Source: JAVBNU01 sp964617065 (GTDB taxonomy: Bacteria; Cyanobacteriota; Vampirovibrionia; Gastranaerophilales; Gastranaerophilaceae). From it: a stretch of DNA of 63,592 nt. The translations under genes and the position numbers were made by a program. Shown here piece by piece: positions 36,711 to 45,429 of this stretch (its first letter is position 1; every line of letters begins with the position of its first letter). A model generated the notes under the pieces. That model was not told where the DNA came from. It did no database searches and worked only from the letters and a program-made list of their open reading frames with translations. The stretch spans positions 1-63,592 of the forward strand of contig CAZTVM010000001.1 of NCBI GenBank assembly GCA_964617065.1, written 5' to 3'.

Positions 36711-37103
36711 ATGAACAAAAAAAGTTTTTTGGCGTTGATTTTGTCGATGGTACTGTTATCGAGTGTCGCTAGTGCAGATACATTACTTAACAAGTATCAA
36801 AGCGCTAAGAATAAGGCTATTCAGGCAGATGCTCAAGTTACAAATGCGTTGAACGCCTCATCACAAGCTAAAACTAACAGAATATCAACACTGAAATCGC
36901 AAAAAGCTGCGGCTTTAGCACCTATAAGTACACAAATAAATGCAAAGAAAAAAGAAATTAAAACAGCAACTAATTCTACAACATTGTTAGCAGTTGAAAA
37001 AAAAGTTTATTTAAAAAAACTTAACTCTGAATTGAAAGTTTTAAATAAAAAATACAATACGACTGCAGCTTATTATGATAAACAAATTAAAGCAATTAAA
37101 TAG
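36711..37103 (+). CDS. Small secreted coiled-coil protein
   Basis: 130 residues. A clear Sec signal peptide (KKSFLALILSMVLLSSV, cleavage after VASA) leaves about 107 residues that are Lys/Ala/Thr/Gln-rich and almost wholly helical (NAKKKEIKTATNSTTLLAVE). Such proteins often bind envelope polymers, but no family is recognised. It has its own promoter and terminator. The signal peptide is one of the few clear ones in the window. Confidence 0.7.
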   Translation: MNKKSFLALILSMVLLSSVASADTLLNKYQSAKNKAIQADAQVTNALNASSQAKTNRISTLKSQKAAALAPISTQINAKKKEIKTATNSTTLLAVEKKVYLKKLNSELKVLNKKYNTTAAYYDKQIKAIK

Positions 37104-37122
37104 TAATTTAACAAATTTTTTC

Positions 37123-37157
37123 AAAAAAGCTCTTTGTTTTGCGAGGAGCTTTTTTTT
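37123..37157 (+). terminator. Intrinsic terminator
   Basis: AAAAAAGCTC (37123-37132) pairs with GAGCTTTTTT (37146-37155), then more T, directly after the small secreted protein gene. Confidence 0.8.
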
Positions 37158-37224
37158 GCTAGCAATAAAATAAATTTAGGAACTTAAATAATTAACAAAG
37201 TAATAATGCAATATTGAAAAAAAA

Positions 37225-38286
37225 ATGATAAAATTAAATTGTTGGTCTGGATTTTACGACTCAAGAGTAAAAATGGAAAAGAATAAAAATAATAAATCGA
37301 GCAAGCCGTATTCTTGTGCACTGAAAGCCGATACAGTTACTTTTACCGGTGTTGGTCACTTTGGTTTGAAATCTATTCCCGGGATACCTTGCGCTTATTG
37401 TGGAGGACGAATTGTCACGAGAAATGAACAAAAATATTGGAGTTCGGTACTAAGCGTATCGAAAGGAAAAAAACTTCGTTACGCATTGTCCAAAACGATA
37501 ACTAATCAAAAATTTTTTATTGAAAAACAAATGGCTAATATTATAGCAAAACAAGCAAGGACAAACGCTTCTAAAAATATTAAAGAAATATTAGTATCTT
37601 TATTTGATGAAGCAGAAAAAAGATTAGTTGCTGAACAAAAAAAAATATTGGAACAAACACACTTAATGGCTACAGAGTTGACTGGTGCGACTTTATCAAG
37701 AGTAGAAAATGATTTTAAGGTTGTCGAATCAATATTATCTGATAATTTTTCACAAGTTATATTTAAAAGAAAAACATTGTTGAATGGTTTCAGATGTTTG
37801 CTAGAGAATGAAACCGACCCGCATAATAAAGCTGTTTTAGAACAAATAATGCAAACATTACCTACATTGCCCACGTCGGGCAACAGTTCTGACGCTTTTA
37901 TCGTAAAGTATAGTCGACGCTCACCTAAAGAGATTGCAGACAGACTCCTAGAACCATACTTAGCTTCAGGAGAGCATATTTTGCCAGAGTCCTGTTCAGG
38001 AGTTTCGCATTATTCAAATTACCTTGTTATACATAAACGCTGCAACGAAAATCGTGCGTCTATAAATTTTAGAGAATTTTTAGAGGCAAACCCTCAAATA
38101 GTAGACCTGATATATAGACACGTAAGCGCTGTTGAATCTAAAATCAAAAGAGGACATAAATTTACTTCTTCTGAAACATATGTAGCAGAAGTATTGGAAA
38201 CGTTAAACCGAGAATCTGAAGGACTCATTGACTGGCAAAAATATAAAGAACTCAAAAAAAAGAAAAAAATACATAATATTGAGTAA
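37225..38286 (+). CDS. HNH-nuclease-like protein with N-terminal F-T-G motif
   Basis: 353 residues (or 337 from ATG 37273; neither start has a strong ribosome site). CAYC at residues 56-59 can form half a zinc site. Near the C-terminus GEHILPES (Glu250-His251) is followed by NYLVIHKRCNENR (Asn265, His270, Cys273-Asn274), the pattern of HNH endonucleases. A long helical insert (residues ~80-220) separates the cysteine pair from the HNH core, which is unusual. VTFTG is at residues 38-42. No phage or restriction genes are nearby. DNA cleavage is inferred from motif only. Confidence 0.55.
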   Translation: MIKLNCWSGFYDSRVKMEKNKNNKSSKPYSCALKADTVTFTGVGHFGLKSIPGIPCAYCGGRIVTRNEQKYWSSVLSVSKGKKLRYALSKTITNQKFFIEKQMANIIAKQARTNASKNIKEILVSLFDEAEKRLVAEQKKILEQTHLMATELTGATLSRVENDFKVVESILSDNFSQVIFKRKTLLNGFRCLLENETDPHNKAVLEQIMQTLPTLPTSGNSSDAFIVKYSRRSPKEIADRLLEPYLASGEHILPESCSGVSHYSNYLVIHKRCNENRASINFREFLEANPQIVDLIYRHVSAVESKIKRGHKFTSSETYVAEVLETLNRESEGLIDWQKYKELKKKKKIHNIE

Positions 38287-38314
38287 ATTTTTTTATCGAT
38301 TAGTGGATAGTTAC

Positions 38315-38343
38315 TTGAAATTATGTTATTTTATTGATATAAA
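38315..38343 (+). promoter_or_regulatory. Promoter of the GT35 gene
   Basis: TTGAAA (38315-38320), a 17-base spacer, and TATAAA (38338-38343), followed by a leader of about 35 nt with AAAGGAA before the ATG at 38383. Confidence 0.6.
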
Positions 38344-38382
38344 TAAAAAGTTAGTTTATAGACGGAAAAAAGGAATTTTAAT

Positions 38383-40074
38383 ATGGGATTACCCAAAGTA
38401 GCTTATTTTTCAATGGAAATAGCAATAGACCAGTCTTTGAGTACATATTCAGGCGGTCTTGGATTTTTAGCAGGTTCTCACATGCAATCTGCAGGTTATT
38501 TACAAATGCCGATGGTCGGTGTCACGATGCTTTGGTCTTACGGATATTACGACCAACGTATTTCAGAAAAAGGGAATGTCGAAGTTGCCTATATAAGAAA
38601 ACACTACGATTTTTTGACTGATTTGGATATTTACACAACTGTAGATATTTTTGGCGAAAAAGTTAAGGTAAAAGCGTTTAGAGTAGAGCCCTCTTTGTTT
38701 GGTACTTGTCCTATATACTTACTTTCTACTGATATAGAAGAAAATTCAGAGTGGGCACGTTCCATTACTCACAAATTGTACGACGGTAATGAAAAAATCA
38801 GAATAGCTCAAGAAACAGTTTTGGGCATAGGTGGTGTCAGAATTTTGCAGGCAATGAACTACGACTTTAATGTAATCCACATGAACGAAGGACACGCACT
38901 ACCTGCTGCGTTTGAACTTTTGCGCCAAAGTAATTGGGATTTATCAAAAACTAAAAGAAGAACAGTGTTTACGACGCACACACCTGTAGCTGCAGGTAAT
39001 GAAGTACACTGGGTTGATACACTGGTGGAAGGTGGATTTTTCGCCGGTTGCACTCGTGAAATGGCAGTTCAATTAGGTGGCGAACACTTCTCTCTTACTG
39101 TCGCTGCTTTGAGAATGAGTCGTATTGCTAACGCTGTTTCGCAGTTGCATGGATTGGTCGCTAACAAAATGTGGGAATGGGTCGATGGCAGATGCCCTAT
39201 TCGTGCTATTACCAATGCGGTTAATTTGCATTACTGGCAAGATAAAAGAATTGCTGAGTCTGACTCTTTAGATAGTTACCTCGAAGCTAAATATGAAATG
39301 AAAAAAGAAGTCTTTAAATATATAGCTGATACAGCTCAAAAACGTTTTGACCCTAATGTTTTAACGATTACTTGGGCTCGGAGATTTGCTGATTACAAAC
39401 GTGCATGGCTTATTTTTATGGACAAGGACAGAATAGGTAAACTTTTAAATGAAAACAAAATTCAATTGATTTTTGCAGGAAAATTTCACCCAGATGATAC
39501 TATGGGGCGTGAAATGTTCGACAAAATTTTACAAAAATCCTACAACCTCAAAAATGTTGTTGTCCTGCCAGGATACGAGCTTGAGTTAAGTTCCAAACTG
39601 AAAAGATGTACAGACGTATGGCTCAACACACCTCTTAGACCCTTTGAAGCTTCTGGGACATCAGGCATGTCAGCTAATATGAATGGTGCTTTGCACTTAT
39701 CTATTTACGACGGCTGGGCCGTAGAAGGCACATTTACCGGTATAAATGGCTATACTGTTGATTATCCGGGCTTAGATGATGATATCCCTTGGGAAGAACG
39801 TCACCAAAAAGATTATAACTGCATGATGAATATTATTGAAAACCAGATTGTTCCAACGTATTACGACAATAAAAAAGAATGGGCAAGATTGGTTCGTCAG
39901 GCTGTCAGAACTTCTGAAGCTTATTTCAATTCTGACCGTATGGTTATCGAATATTACAACAGACTATATAAGCCAATTGCGCATGAAGATCCGAAAGACG
40001 GCGGTTTAAACGGTGAAGTCAATATGGCTGAAAACCCAAACATGGATGCTTGGACATTTTCAAACATTAAATAA
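38383..40074 (+). CDS. Glycogen/alpha-glucan phosphorylase homologue (GT35, short type) lacking the PLP lysine
   Basis: 563 residues, the short bacterial type. Conserved blocks: VAYFSMEIA, STYSGGLGFLAG, HMNEGHALP, TTHTPVAAGNE, FARRFADYKR-like WARRFADYKRAW, FAGKFHPDD and NTPLRPFEASGTSGM. In phosphorylases the last block continues with the lysine that binds pyridoxal phosphate (GMK or NMK). Here it is GMSANMNGA, with Ser430. The enzyme may therefore not use PLP and may not be a phosphorylase, although the glucan-binding blocks are kept. It has its own promoter and terminator, so it is monocistronic. glgP is the nearest symbol but I leave it blank for this reason. Confidence 0.8.
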   Translation: MGLPKVAYFSMEIAIDQSLSTYSGGLGFLAGSHMQSAGYLQMPMVGVTMLWSYGYYDQRISEKGNVEVAYIRKHYDFLTDLDIYTTVDIFGEKVKVKAFRVEPSLFGTCPIYLLSTDIEENSEWARSITHKLYDGNEKIRIAQETVLGIGGVRILQAMNYDFNVIHMNEGHALPAAFELLRQSNWDLSKTKRRTVFTTHTPVAAGNEVHWVDTLVEGGFFAGCTREMAVQLGGEHFSLTVAALRMSRIANAVSQLHGLVANKMWEWVDGRCPIRAITNAVNLHYWQDKRIAESDSLDSYLEAKYEMKKEVFKYIADTAQKRFDPNVLTITWARRFADYKRAWLIFMDKDRIGKLLNENKIQLIFAGKFHPDDTMGREMFDKILQKSYNLKNVVVLPGYELELSSKLKRCTDVWLNTPLRPFEASGTSGMSANMNGALHLSIYDGWAVEGTFTGINGYTVDYPGLDDDIPWEERHQKDYNCMMNIIENQIVPTYYDNKKEWARLVRQAVRTSEAYFNSDRMVIEYYNRLYKPIAHEDPKDGGLNGEVNMAENPNMDAWTFSNIK

Positions 40075-40084
40075 AATTTTTCAA

Positions 40085-40120
40085 CAAAAAGGTCGGAATT
40101 TTTCTGACCTTTTTGTTTTT
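40085..40120 (+). terminator. Intrinsic terminator
   Basis: CAAAAAGGTC (40085-40094) pairs with GACCTTTTTG (40106-40115), followed by TTTTT, just after the GT35 gene. Confidence 0.85.
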
Positions 40121-40213
40121 GTAACATCATTGTTTTAAAACTTAACGAAAAACTTTATTCATTATATTTTTCATGTAAAATATACTTATGCCACATTATT
40201 TTCAGGAGGGGTC

Positions 40214-40315
40214 ATGGAGTTTTTAAGAAATAATAAAAAAATTATAATCGGTTTAATACTTGTTTCATTTATATTGATGTTTCTATTTCCGATTATAGGA
40301 GCGCTTTTAAGCTAA
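40214..40315 (+). CDS. 33-residue single-pass membrane peptide
   Basis: A short frame with a very strong Shine-Dalgarno (AGGAGGGG, 4-5 nt before the ATG). The product has a basic start (MEFLRNNKK) and one membrane helix (IIIGLILVSFILMFLFPIIG), ending ALLS. It lies 24 nt before the TTG start of the M23 peptidase and is probably co-transcribed with it. Function unknown; the ribosome site and protein-like composition are the evidence that it is real. Confidence 0.65.
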   Translation: MEFLRNNKKIIIGLILVSFILMFLFPIIGALLS

Positions 40316-40339
40316 TAGCTTAATTCGTGGAGATTAAAT

Positions 40340-40880
40340 TTGTCTGGTGAAAAATTTAAAAAGTTTTATAAATTTTTTTGTGTGAATACTATTTTGCTTT
40401 GTACGGTATTTCTTTTTGTTTTGCCCGCACATGCGTCTTTTTCTTTGGAACGTAAACACAAAGAAACAAAAGCAAAAATCACAAGATTGAAATTTCTTGA
40501 ATCTTTAGAATCTAATAAGCTGTATAAAAACCAGAAAAAACTTGAACGAACTGAACAAATTTTGGAAAATTCAAAAGTGCGTTACACATCTACTCAAGTT
40601 CGATTGGGCGCTTTAGAACAAGAATATAATAATGCTCAAATACAACTAAACAAGCTAAATAGAGATGTATGCGTAAGAATACGTAACATATACAAAGTTC
40701 AAAGATTAAGCACTTTTAGTGCTATTTTGTCATCGAATGACGTTAATACCTTCGCTGATGTAATATACTATCAAAATTTAATTATGAGTAGAGACAAAAG
40801 AAAACTAGAGGAAGTTACACGAACAGCGCAAAGACTAGCAAATTTGAAAAGACAAATAGAATCAGAAAAAATAAGAAACT
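40340..40880 (+). CDS. M23 peptidase / murein hydrolase activator (EnvC-like), N-terminal part up to assembly gap
   Basis: Starts at TTG 40340, supported by GGAG 7 nt upstream. A signal peptide or anchor (TILLCTVFLFVLPAHAS) is followed by a long coiled coil (RKHKETKAKITRLKFLESLE and onward) typical of EnvC-like proteins that bind the division machinery and activate amidases. The coding frame reaches the N-run at 40881. The second part continues in a different frame, so the gap length of 10 is not exact; the two parts are one gene. Confidence 0.8.
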
Positions 40881-40890
40881 NNNNNNNNNN
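40881..40890. other. Assembly gap (10 N)
   Basis: Lies inside the coiled coil of the M23 peptidase. The reading frames on its two sides do not agree with a 10-base gap. Confidence 0.97.
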
Positions 40891-41454
40891 CAGCAACAAA
40901 GAAATATTCAAAGAGCTATAGCTGACAATTCTAGCATGATAAACAAATTAAGAAATGATAGAGCATACTATGAAAAAACAGAAAGAGAACTAGCTCGTCA
41001 ATCAGACAGCTTAGGAGAAATGATTAACAAATCAGGTTCATCAGGAGATGTAAAAATTGCAGGTGGATTTATGAAACCACTTGCAGGTAGGATAACATCC
41101 CCTTTCGGTTGGAGAATTCACCCAATATTTAAAAGTAGAACATTTCACTCAGGTGTTGATATAGCAGGCGTAAATGGAGCACAAGTCAGAGCTTCAAACT
41201 CCGGCAAAGTTATTTTCGTGAACTGGTATGGCGGTTATGGAAAAGTAGTTATTATCGACCATGGCACAATAAACGGCGCAAAAATAACGACCCTTTATGC
41301 GCATTTAAGCAGTTTTAAAGTAAATGTAGGAGAAAAGGTTAACAAAGGACAACCCATAGGAATTCAAGGTTCTACAGGTTATAGCACAGGTCCTCATTGC
41401 CATTTTGAGGTCAGAAAAAACGGTAAACCAACAAACCCTTTGAATTATATTTAA
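40891..41454 (+). CDS. M23 peptidase / EnvC-like, C-terminal part after assembly gap
   Basis: Continues the coiled coil (QQQRNIQRAIADNSS) and then carries a complete LytM/M23 domain. Zinc-binding motifs are FHSGVDI (His and Asp) and HCHFEV (HxH), so unlike E. coli EnvC the metal site is intact and it may cut peptidoglycan itself. GGFMKPLAGRITSPFGWR is the usual entry to the domain. The first in-frame ATG (40936) is not the real start. lptD-like gene follows 20 nt later. Confidence 0.88.
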   Translation, partial: QQQRNIQRAIADNSSMINKLRNDRAYYEKTERELARQSDSLGEMINKSGSSGDVKIAGGFMKPLAGRITSPFGWRIHPIFKSRTFHSGVDIAGVNGAQVRASNSGKVIFVNWYGGYGKVVIIDHGTINGAKITTLYAHLSSFKVNVGEKVNKGQPIGIQGSTGYSTGPHCHFEVRKNGKPTNPLNYI

Positions 41455-41461
41455 TTTAAGA

Positions 41462-41467
41462 TAAAAT
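41462..41467 (+). promoter_or_regulatory. -10 box of a possible leaderless promoter (lptD-like gene)
   Basis: TAAAAT ends 7 nt before the ATG at 41475 and no Shine-Dalgarno is present. The previous gene ends only 20 nt upstream, so read-through is the alternative. Confidence 0.3.
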
Positions 41468-41474
41468 AAAAAGT

Positions 41475-43490
41475 ATGAAAAAACATATAATTATAATTAT
41501 TCTAATATTATTTTTGATGAATTGCATGGCCGTGAGTTCTTATTCGGCTGATAATGCAGATTTTGCCATAGAACAGAATTCAGCTGAAACGGTAAATGTC
41601 ATGCCAGATAGCGATGAGAATATTGAAAAACCAAAAAAAAGATTTACATTTTTTAAAAAGAAAAATAAAAAAACTACAAATAACTCAGAAATTGTAGAAA
41701 CAAAACAGAATACAGAAACTGAACCTAAGCAAGAAGCTTTAACAGCAGAGGAAAAAGTTACGGAGAATGCTGCATTAAGCAAAGAACCTCCTAAAGAAGT
41801 CAAAAAACTTAATCAAAAACAAGCAAAAAAAAATAAAAAAGATTTGTCAGAGGAAAAATCAGACATAGACATAGATTCAGATACTTTGGAATATTTCTCA
41901 GATAAGTCGGAAATAGTTGCTACAGGCAATGTAATCATAACTATGCACAGCGGCTTAACAAAGCTATACGCAGATAAAGTAGTTTATAATACTGATAAAA
42001 ATACCATTAAAGGATACGGCAATGTAAAGTTGGTTAAAAATAACCAAACTATTTTAGGCGAATTCATAAATGTAAATTTGAATGAAGAAAATGTACTGGT
42101 AGAAAAGCCCAGCACAGAAGGTAATATATACAAAATCAGCGCAACTGAAGGCTATATTTACCCCGGCAAAGCAATTACCACTGATGGCGTTATCTCTCTA
42201 AAAGAGGGCAGTGACATAATGTTTTTAAGCCCAGGAATGGGCGATATGTACTTAGAACCAGAAGCAAAAGACGCCAGAAAATCTTTCTATGAAAAAGAAT
42301 CTACAGACCCTAAAGAAAGAACTTCTCATCTAAAAGCCAAAGTTATTTATATTAAAAGCATGAAGGACCATGACGAGGTTTTTGTTAAAAATGCAGCATA
42401 CTACTACAAAAATAAAAAAATACTTACTTTCCCGAGAATTGATTTAACAACAAATAAATCACAAGATTTTGTAGAGACAAATTTGCCTGAAATTGGTTCT
42501 TTTAGAGAATTTGGAACTTATTTTGGTCCTGGTTTCGTATTTAATGTCCCCGGAGGCTCGGTGCTGAAACTTGCTCCAGTGTTTCAATTAGGTCACAGCC
42601 GTGCAAAACACGATTACGGCATAGGAATAATGGGTAGATTTAGTTCAAAAAACAATCTTACAGAAGGAATGTGGGGGTCAGCAAACGATGACTTCGTAAT
42701 TCGTGGTCGCCACAAACTTACTGAAAATTTAAGATTGGAGTACGCTCATAATGGTTACATGGATGAGTGGTTCATGGGCATGCGTATTCCTGAAAATCTA
42801 GTTCAATTAACCCATGATAAAACTTTCTACCTCGAAGATATTGATACCACGTATAGAAACAGATTTTCAGCAGGCTATGTAAGTGACTATTATGGCAATA
42901 ACCTCGGTACATCTCGCTTTCGCTGGCAAACAGAAACATCAAAGACTTTTTACTCAAATTGGAATAAAGAAGAAACAATCGGTGTAAATCTTGGCGTAAT
43001 AGCTCAAACATCTGCTTCCGTTTATGGTACTGGTGATTTTCAGGGAATGGTTAAAGCCGGTCCGTTTATAGGCACTCGCTACAAAAATTGGAAACAAACA
43101 ATTGCCTACTTCCAAGGCAGTACTGCCGGTCAATCCCCTATGATTTTTGATAGATATATGTACGGCAAGTGCAATCTGGTTTTGAGAGAAACATTGAAAC
43201 TTAACAAATATATCACAGTCGGTTATTTAGCCTCGTTAGCACTGCTTAAAGACAACTGGGACAGAAAAATGTTTCAGGAAAATCAGCTTTTTGTTGCACT
43301 CGGTCCTGATGACGCCAAAATCGCTTTTGGCTATGACCCTGTAAGACGCTCCTTAAGACTAAATTACATGTTTACATTGAAAGGTGATGCTATCGATATT
43401 CCTTATGACAAAATGATAGTTGACGACCCAGCTACTTTAGGTAAAAAGAACAAAAAACAAAAAAGTAAAAAGAAAAAAACAGAGTTGTAA
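41475..43490 (+). CDS. LptA-domain plus LptD-like outer-membrane barrel protein
   Basis: 671 residues. Signal peptide (IIIIILILFLMNCMAVSS), then ~110 Lys/Glu-rich residues probably disordered in the periplasm, then an OstA/LptA-like beta-jellyroll (residues ~135-235: DSDTLEYFSDKSEIVATGNV, DKVVYNTDKNTIKGYGNVKL). The rest is rich in aromatic beta strands (YRNRFSAGYVSDYYG, LRLEYAHNGYMDEWF) as expected for a barrel. LptD inserts lipopolysaccharide in the outer membrane, so this supports a diderm envelope. It is shorter than E. coli LptD (784), and the two disulphide Cys pairs are not seen. The tail is Lys-rich. Confidence 0.75.
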   Translation: MKKHIIIIILILFLMNCMAVSSYSADNADFAIEQNSAETVNVMPDSDENIEKPKKRFTFFKKKNKKTTNNSEIVETKQNTETEPKQEALTAEEKVTENAALSKEPPKEVKKLNQKQAKKNKKDLSEEKSDIDIDSDTLEYFSDKSEIVATGNVIITMHSGLTKLYADKVVYNTDKNTIKGYGNVKLVKNNQTILGEFINVNLNEENVLVEKPSTEGNIYKISATEGYIYPGKAITTDGVISLKEGSDIMFLSPGMGDMYLEPEAKDARKSFYEKESTDPKERTSHLKAKVIYIKSMKDHDEVFVKNAAYYYKNKKILTFPRIDLTTNKSQDFVETNLPEIGSFREFGTYFGPGFVFNVPGGSVLKLAPVFQLGHSRAKHDYGIGIMGRFSSKNNLTEGMWGSANDDFVIRGRHKLTENLRLEYAHNGYMDEWFMGMRIPENLVQLTHDKTFYLEDIDTTYRNRFSAGYVSDYYGNNLGTSRFRWQTETSKTFYSNWNKEETIGVNLGVIAQTSASVYGTGDFQGMVKAGPFIGTRYKNWKQTIAYFQGSTAGQSPMIFDRYMYGKCNLVLRETLKLNKYITVGYLASLALLKDNWDRKMFQENQLFVALGPDDAKIAFGYDPVRRSLRLNYMFTLKGDAIDIPYDKMIVDDPATLGKKNKKQKSKKKKTEL

Positions 43491-43636
43491 CACACTAAAG
43501 TAGATTTTTTACCGTTTGTGCTATTTTATTTTGCGTCCTATTGTAAAGAAATATTAATATAGTATATATAAAAAGGCAATTTTTATATACGTTTTTACTT
43601 TATTGTTATATATGGAGTAAATACCAAGGAGAAAAT

Positions 43637-44596
43637 ATGACAGTAGTAAGACAAATAGACGGAGTGCTTAACGTTATAGCCGACCAAACAACATACTCGA
43701 CATCAGGAGTAATGAATGCAGGCACATATCGTCTCGGAGGCACAAATGGTGAAAGTTTTAATCTTTGGGATTGCGATGAAGAATCATCATTGATGGTTCA
43801 CGACGGAAATCATTCAGTCAAGGGTGACGGATTGACAGTCGATGGTTATTCAAATGGCGGAATTATAAACGCATATTTAGACACAACGAACAGTGAAGGT
43901 ACATTTGAAGGAAACACGGTGTACTTATCTCTTGCAGATTCGGCAACGAACAACGGATATGACGTCAACGCAAGTGGCGCTGTAATAAATTATAATGATA
44001 GTAAATATAACTACGTAAGTGCTACTTCAGGAATAAATTATTGGACTTACGGCGAAAACAGTTACGGCAACATGTCACAACTAGGAAGCCAACAAGACAC
44101 GGCTATTATTAATGGTACTCATAATACTATCGTTGGCGGTGGAGGTACAAACACATTTAATGTTGAAGACGGTGCTGACAGAAACTTCATTCTCGGCTCA
44201 AAGAGCGGCACTGATACTCTCAACGACAAAGCAGGTTCGTTGAGCGCCGGCGGTTATACTTTCTACATGGCACAGGGTGCTAACGTTAACATTAATGCTT
44301 ATGGTACAAACCTAGTAGCCAATTTAATGGCAAGTAAAGGTTTGACCGACACTAATTTTGTAAGTTCTGTAAATAGCTACGCATTTAGTGATTACAAGGC
44401 TACAGATAAAACGACCGGTCTCACTTACGATTACTTTGATGTCATAAATGATTATAAATGGAACACAAATAATTATACCGGTACAAATGGCATAAATTTA
44501 CAAAGTGGTTACGTATTTGATGCCTTTAACAAAACAGTTAAAAATGAGTTAGATAAAGCTACAACACAACCTATCGGTTACGACACTTTATCATAA
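43637..44596 (+). CDS. Repeat-rich, probably secreted beta-structured protein (RTX-like)
   Basis: 319 residues, AAGGAG before the ATG. Rich in Gly, Asn, Thr, Ser and Tyr with one Cys; low in Lys/Arg. Repeated turns (INGTHNTIVGGGGTNTFN, LGSKSGTDTLNDKAG) resemble beta-roll/beta-helix proteins exported without a signal peptide by type I systems. No classical nonapeptide series is complete, so RTX identity is uncertain. Other possibilities are an adhesin or S-layer-like protein. Composition is clearly unlike its neighbours. Confidence 0.5.
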   Translation: MTVVRQIDGVLNVIADQTTYSTSGVMNAGTYRLGGTNGESFNLWDCDEESSLMVHDGNHSVKGDGLTVDGYSNGGIINAYLDTTNSEGTFEGNTVYLSLADSATNNGYDVNASGAVINYNDSKYNYVSATSGINYWTYGENSYGNMSQLGSQQDTAIINGTHNTIVGGGGTNTFNVEDGADRNFILGSKSGTDTLNDKAGSLSAGGYTFYMAQGANVNINAYGTNLVANLMASKGLTDTNFVSSVNSYAFSDYKATDKTTGLTYDYFDVINDYKWNTNNYTGTNGINLQSGYVFDAFNKTVKNELDKATTQPIGYDTLS

Positions 44597-44617
44597 TTTA
44601 ATCAATTATTATATAAA

Positions 44618-44653
44618 AAAAATAGACAGTTCCAAAAGGAACCGTCTATTTTT
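44618..44653. terminator. Bidirectional intrinsic terminator
   Basis: Two stem blocks, AAAAATAGAC/GTCTATTTTT outside and GTTCC/GGAAC inside an A/C mismatch, with AAAA loop. It lies between the convergent RTX-like and SIMPL genes and suits both strands. Confidence 0.88.
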
Positions 44654-44663
44654 GAGTATAAAC

Positions 44664-45392
44664 TTATTTAATTGCAAAAACGACGTTAGCGACTGCTGTG
44701 ACTTTTTTGTCTATTGTCGATAAATCGTTAATACCCATATCACTCACAGAGTTAGAGTCTGGAGGTGTAATTTGGAAAACGCCCATTTTTGCAGAACGGA
44801 TTTTGCCTATTGTGTTATGATTAGATTTCAGCATAGATTTGGCTCTAGCTTTGGCATCTGTTGCGGCAGATGCCAGCAATTTAACTTTTAAGTCTGCAAG
44901 TTTTGAATATTGGTACTCAGGCATGTCACTACTTATTGTGATACCTTTTTCAAGCAAAGATTGAACATCAGTAGATAGTTGTTTAATTTTTTCAACATCA
45001 TCTGATGTAACTTTAATCGTTTGATTAAAATTATAATAGGCAATTTCATTAGTTGAATAACCTGTCGTCGGATTAGTTTTGTATGTTTCATAAGAATTTG
45101 TTGGCGCAATATCTATTTGAGCTGACTCAATACCATTATCCAGCAAATATTTTTGTACCAATGGTAATTGCTCTTTAATAGTCTTATACGCAGCGATTCT
45201 CGTCGGGGCTTTCGTTTCGATACGTAATGTCCAAGCAGCAGTATCTGACTTAACTATTTCAAATGACGAGCCTGTAACTGAGATATTGTCTTTAGACAAA
45301 TTGTCTGATACTATAAATGCTACAGAGATAAGCGCTAATGCAATCAATACGCCTAAAATACTGAGCTGAAAATCTTTAAATTTTTCGTACAT
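44664..45392 (-). CDS. SIMPL (DUF541) domain protein
   Basis: 242 residues. One N-terminal membrane helix (LSILGVLIALALISVAFIVS) anchors a SIMPL domain outside the cytoplasm (ISVTGSSFEIVKSDTA, IAAYKTIKEQL, LKVKLLASAATDAKARA). Members of this family, such as YggE and BP26, are periplasmic with unclear stress-related roles. Last gene of the run with hydF; 37 nt separate them. Confidence 0.85.
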   Translation of the reverse strand: MYEKFKDFQLSILGVLIALALISVAFIVSDNLSKDNISVTGSSFEIVKSDTAAWTLRIETKAPTRIAAYKTIKEQLPLVQKYLLDNGIESAQIDIAPTNSYETYKTNPTTGYSTNEIAYYNFNQTIKVTSDDVEKIKQLSTDVQSLLEKGITISSDMPEYQYSKLADLKVKLLASAATDAKARAKSMLKSNHNTIGKIRSAKMGVFQITPPDSNSVSDMGINDLSTIDKKVTAVANVVFAIK

Positions 45393-45429
45393 CTTAATCT
45401 CCTTTTATAATTTCAAATTATACAACATA

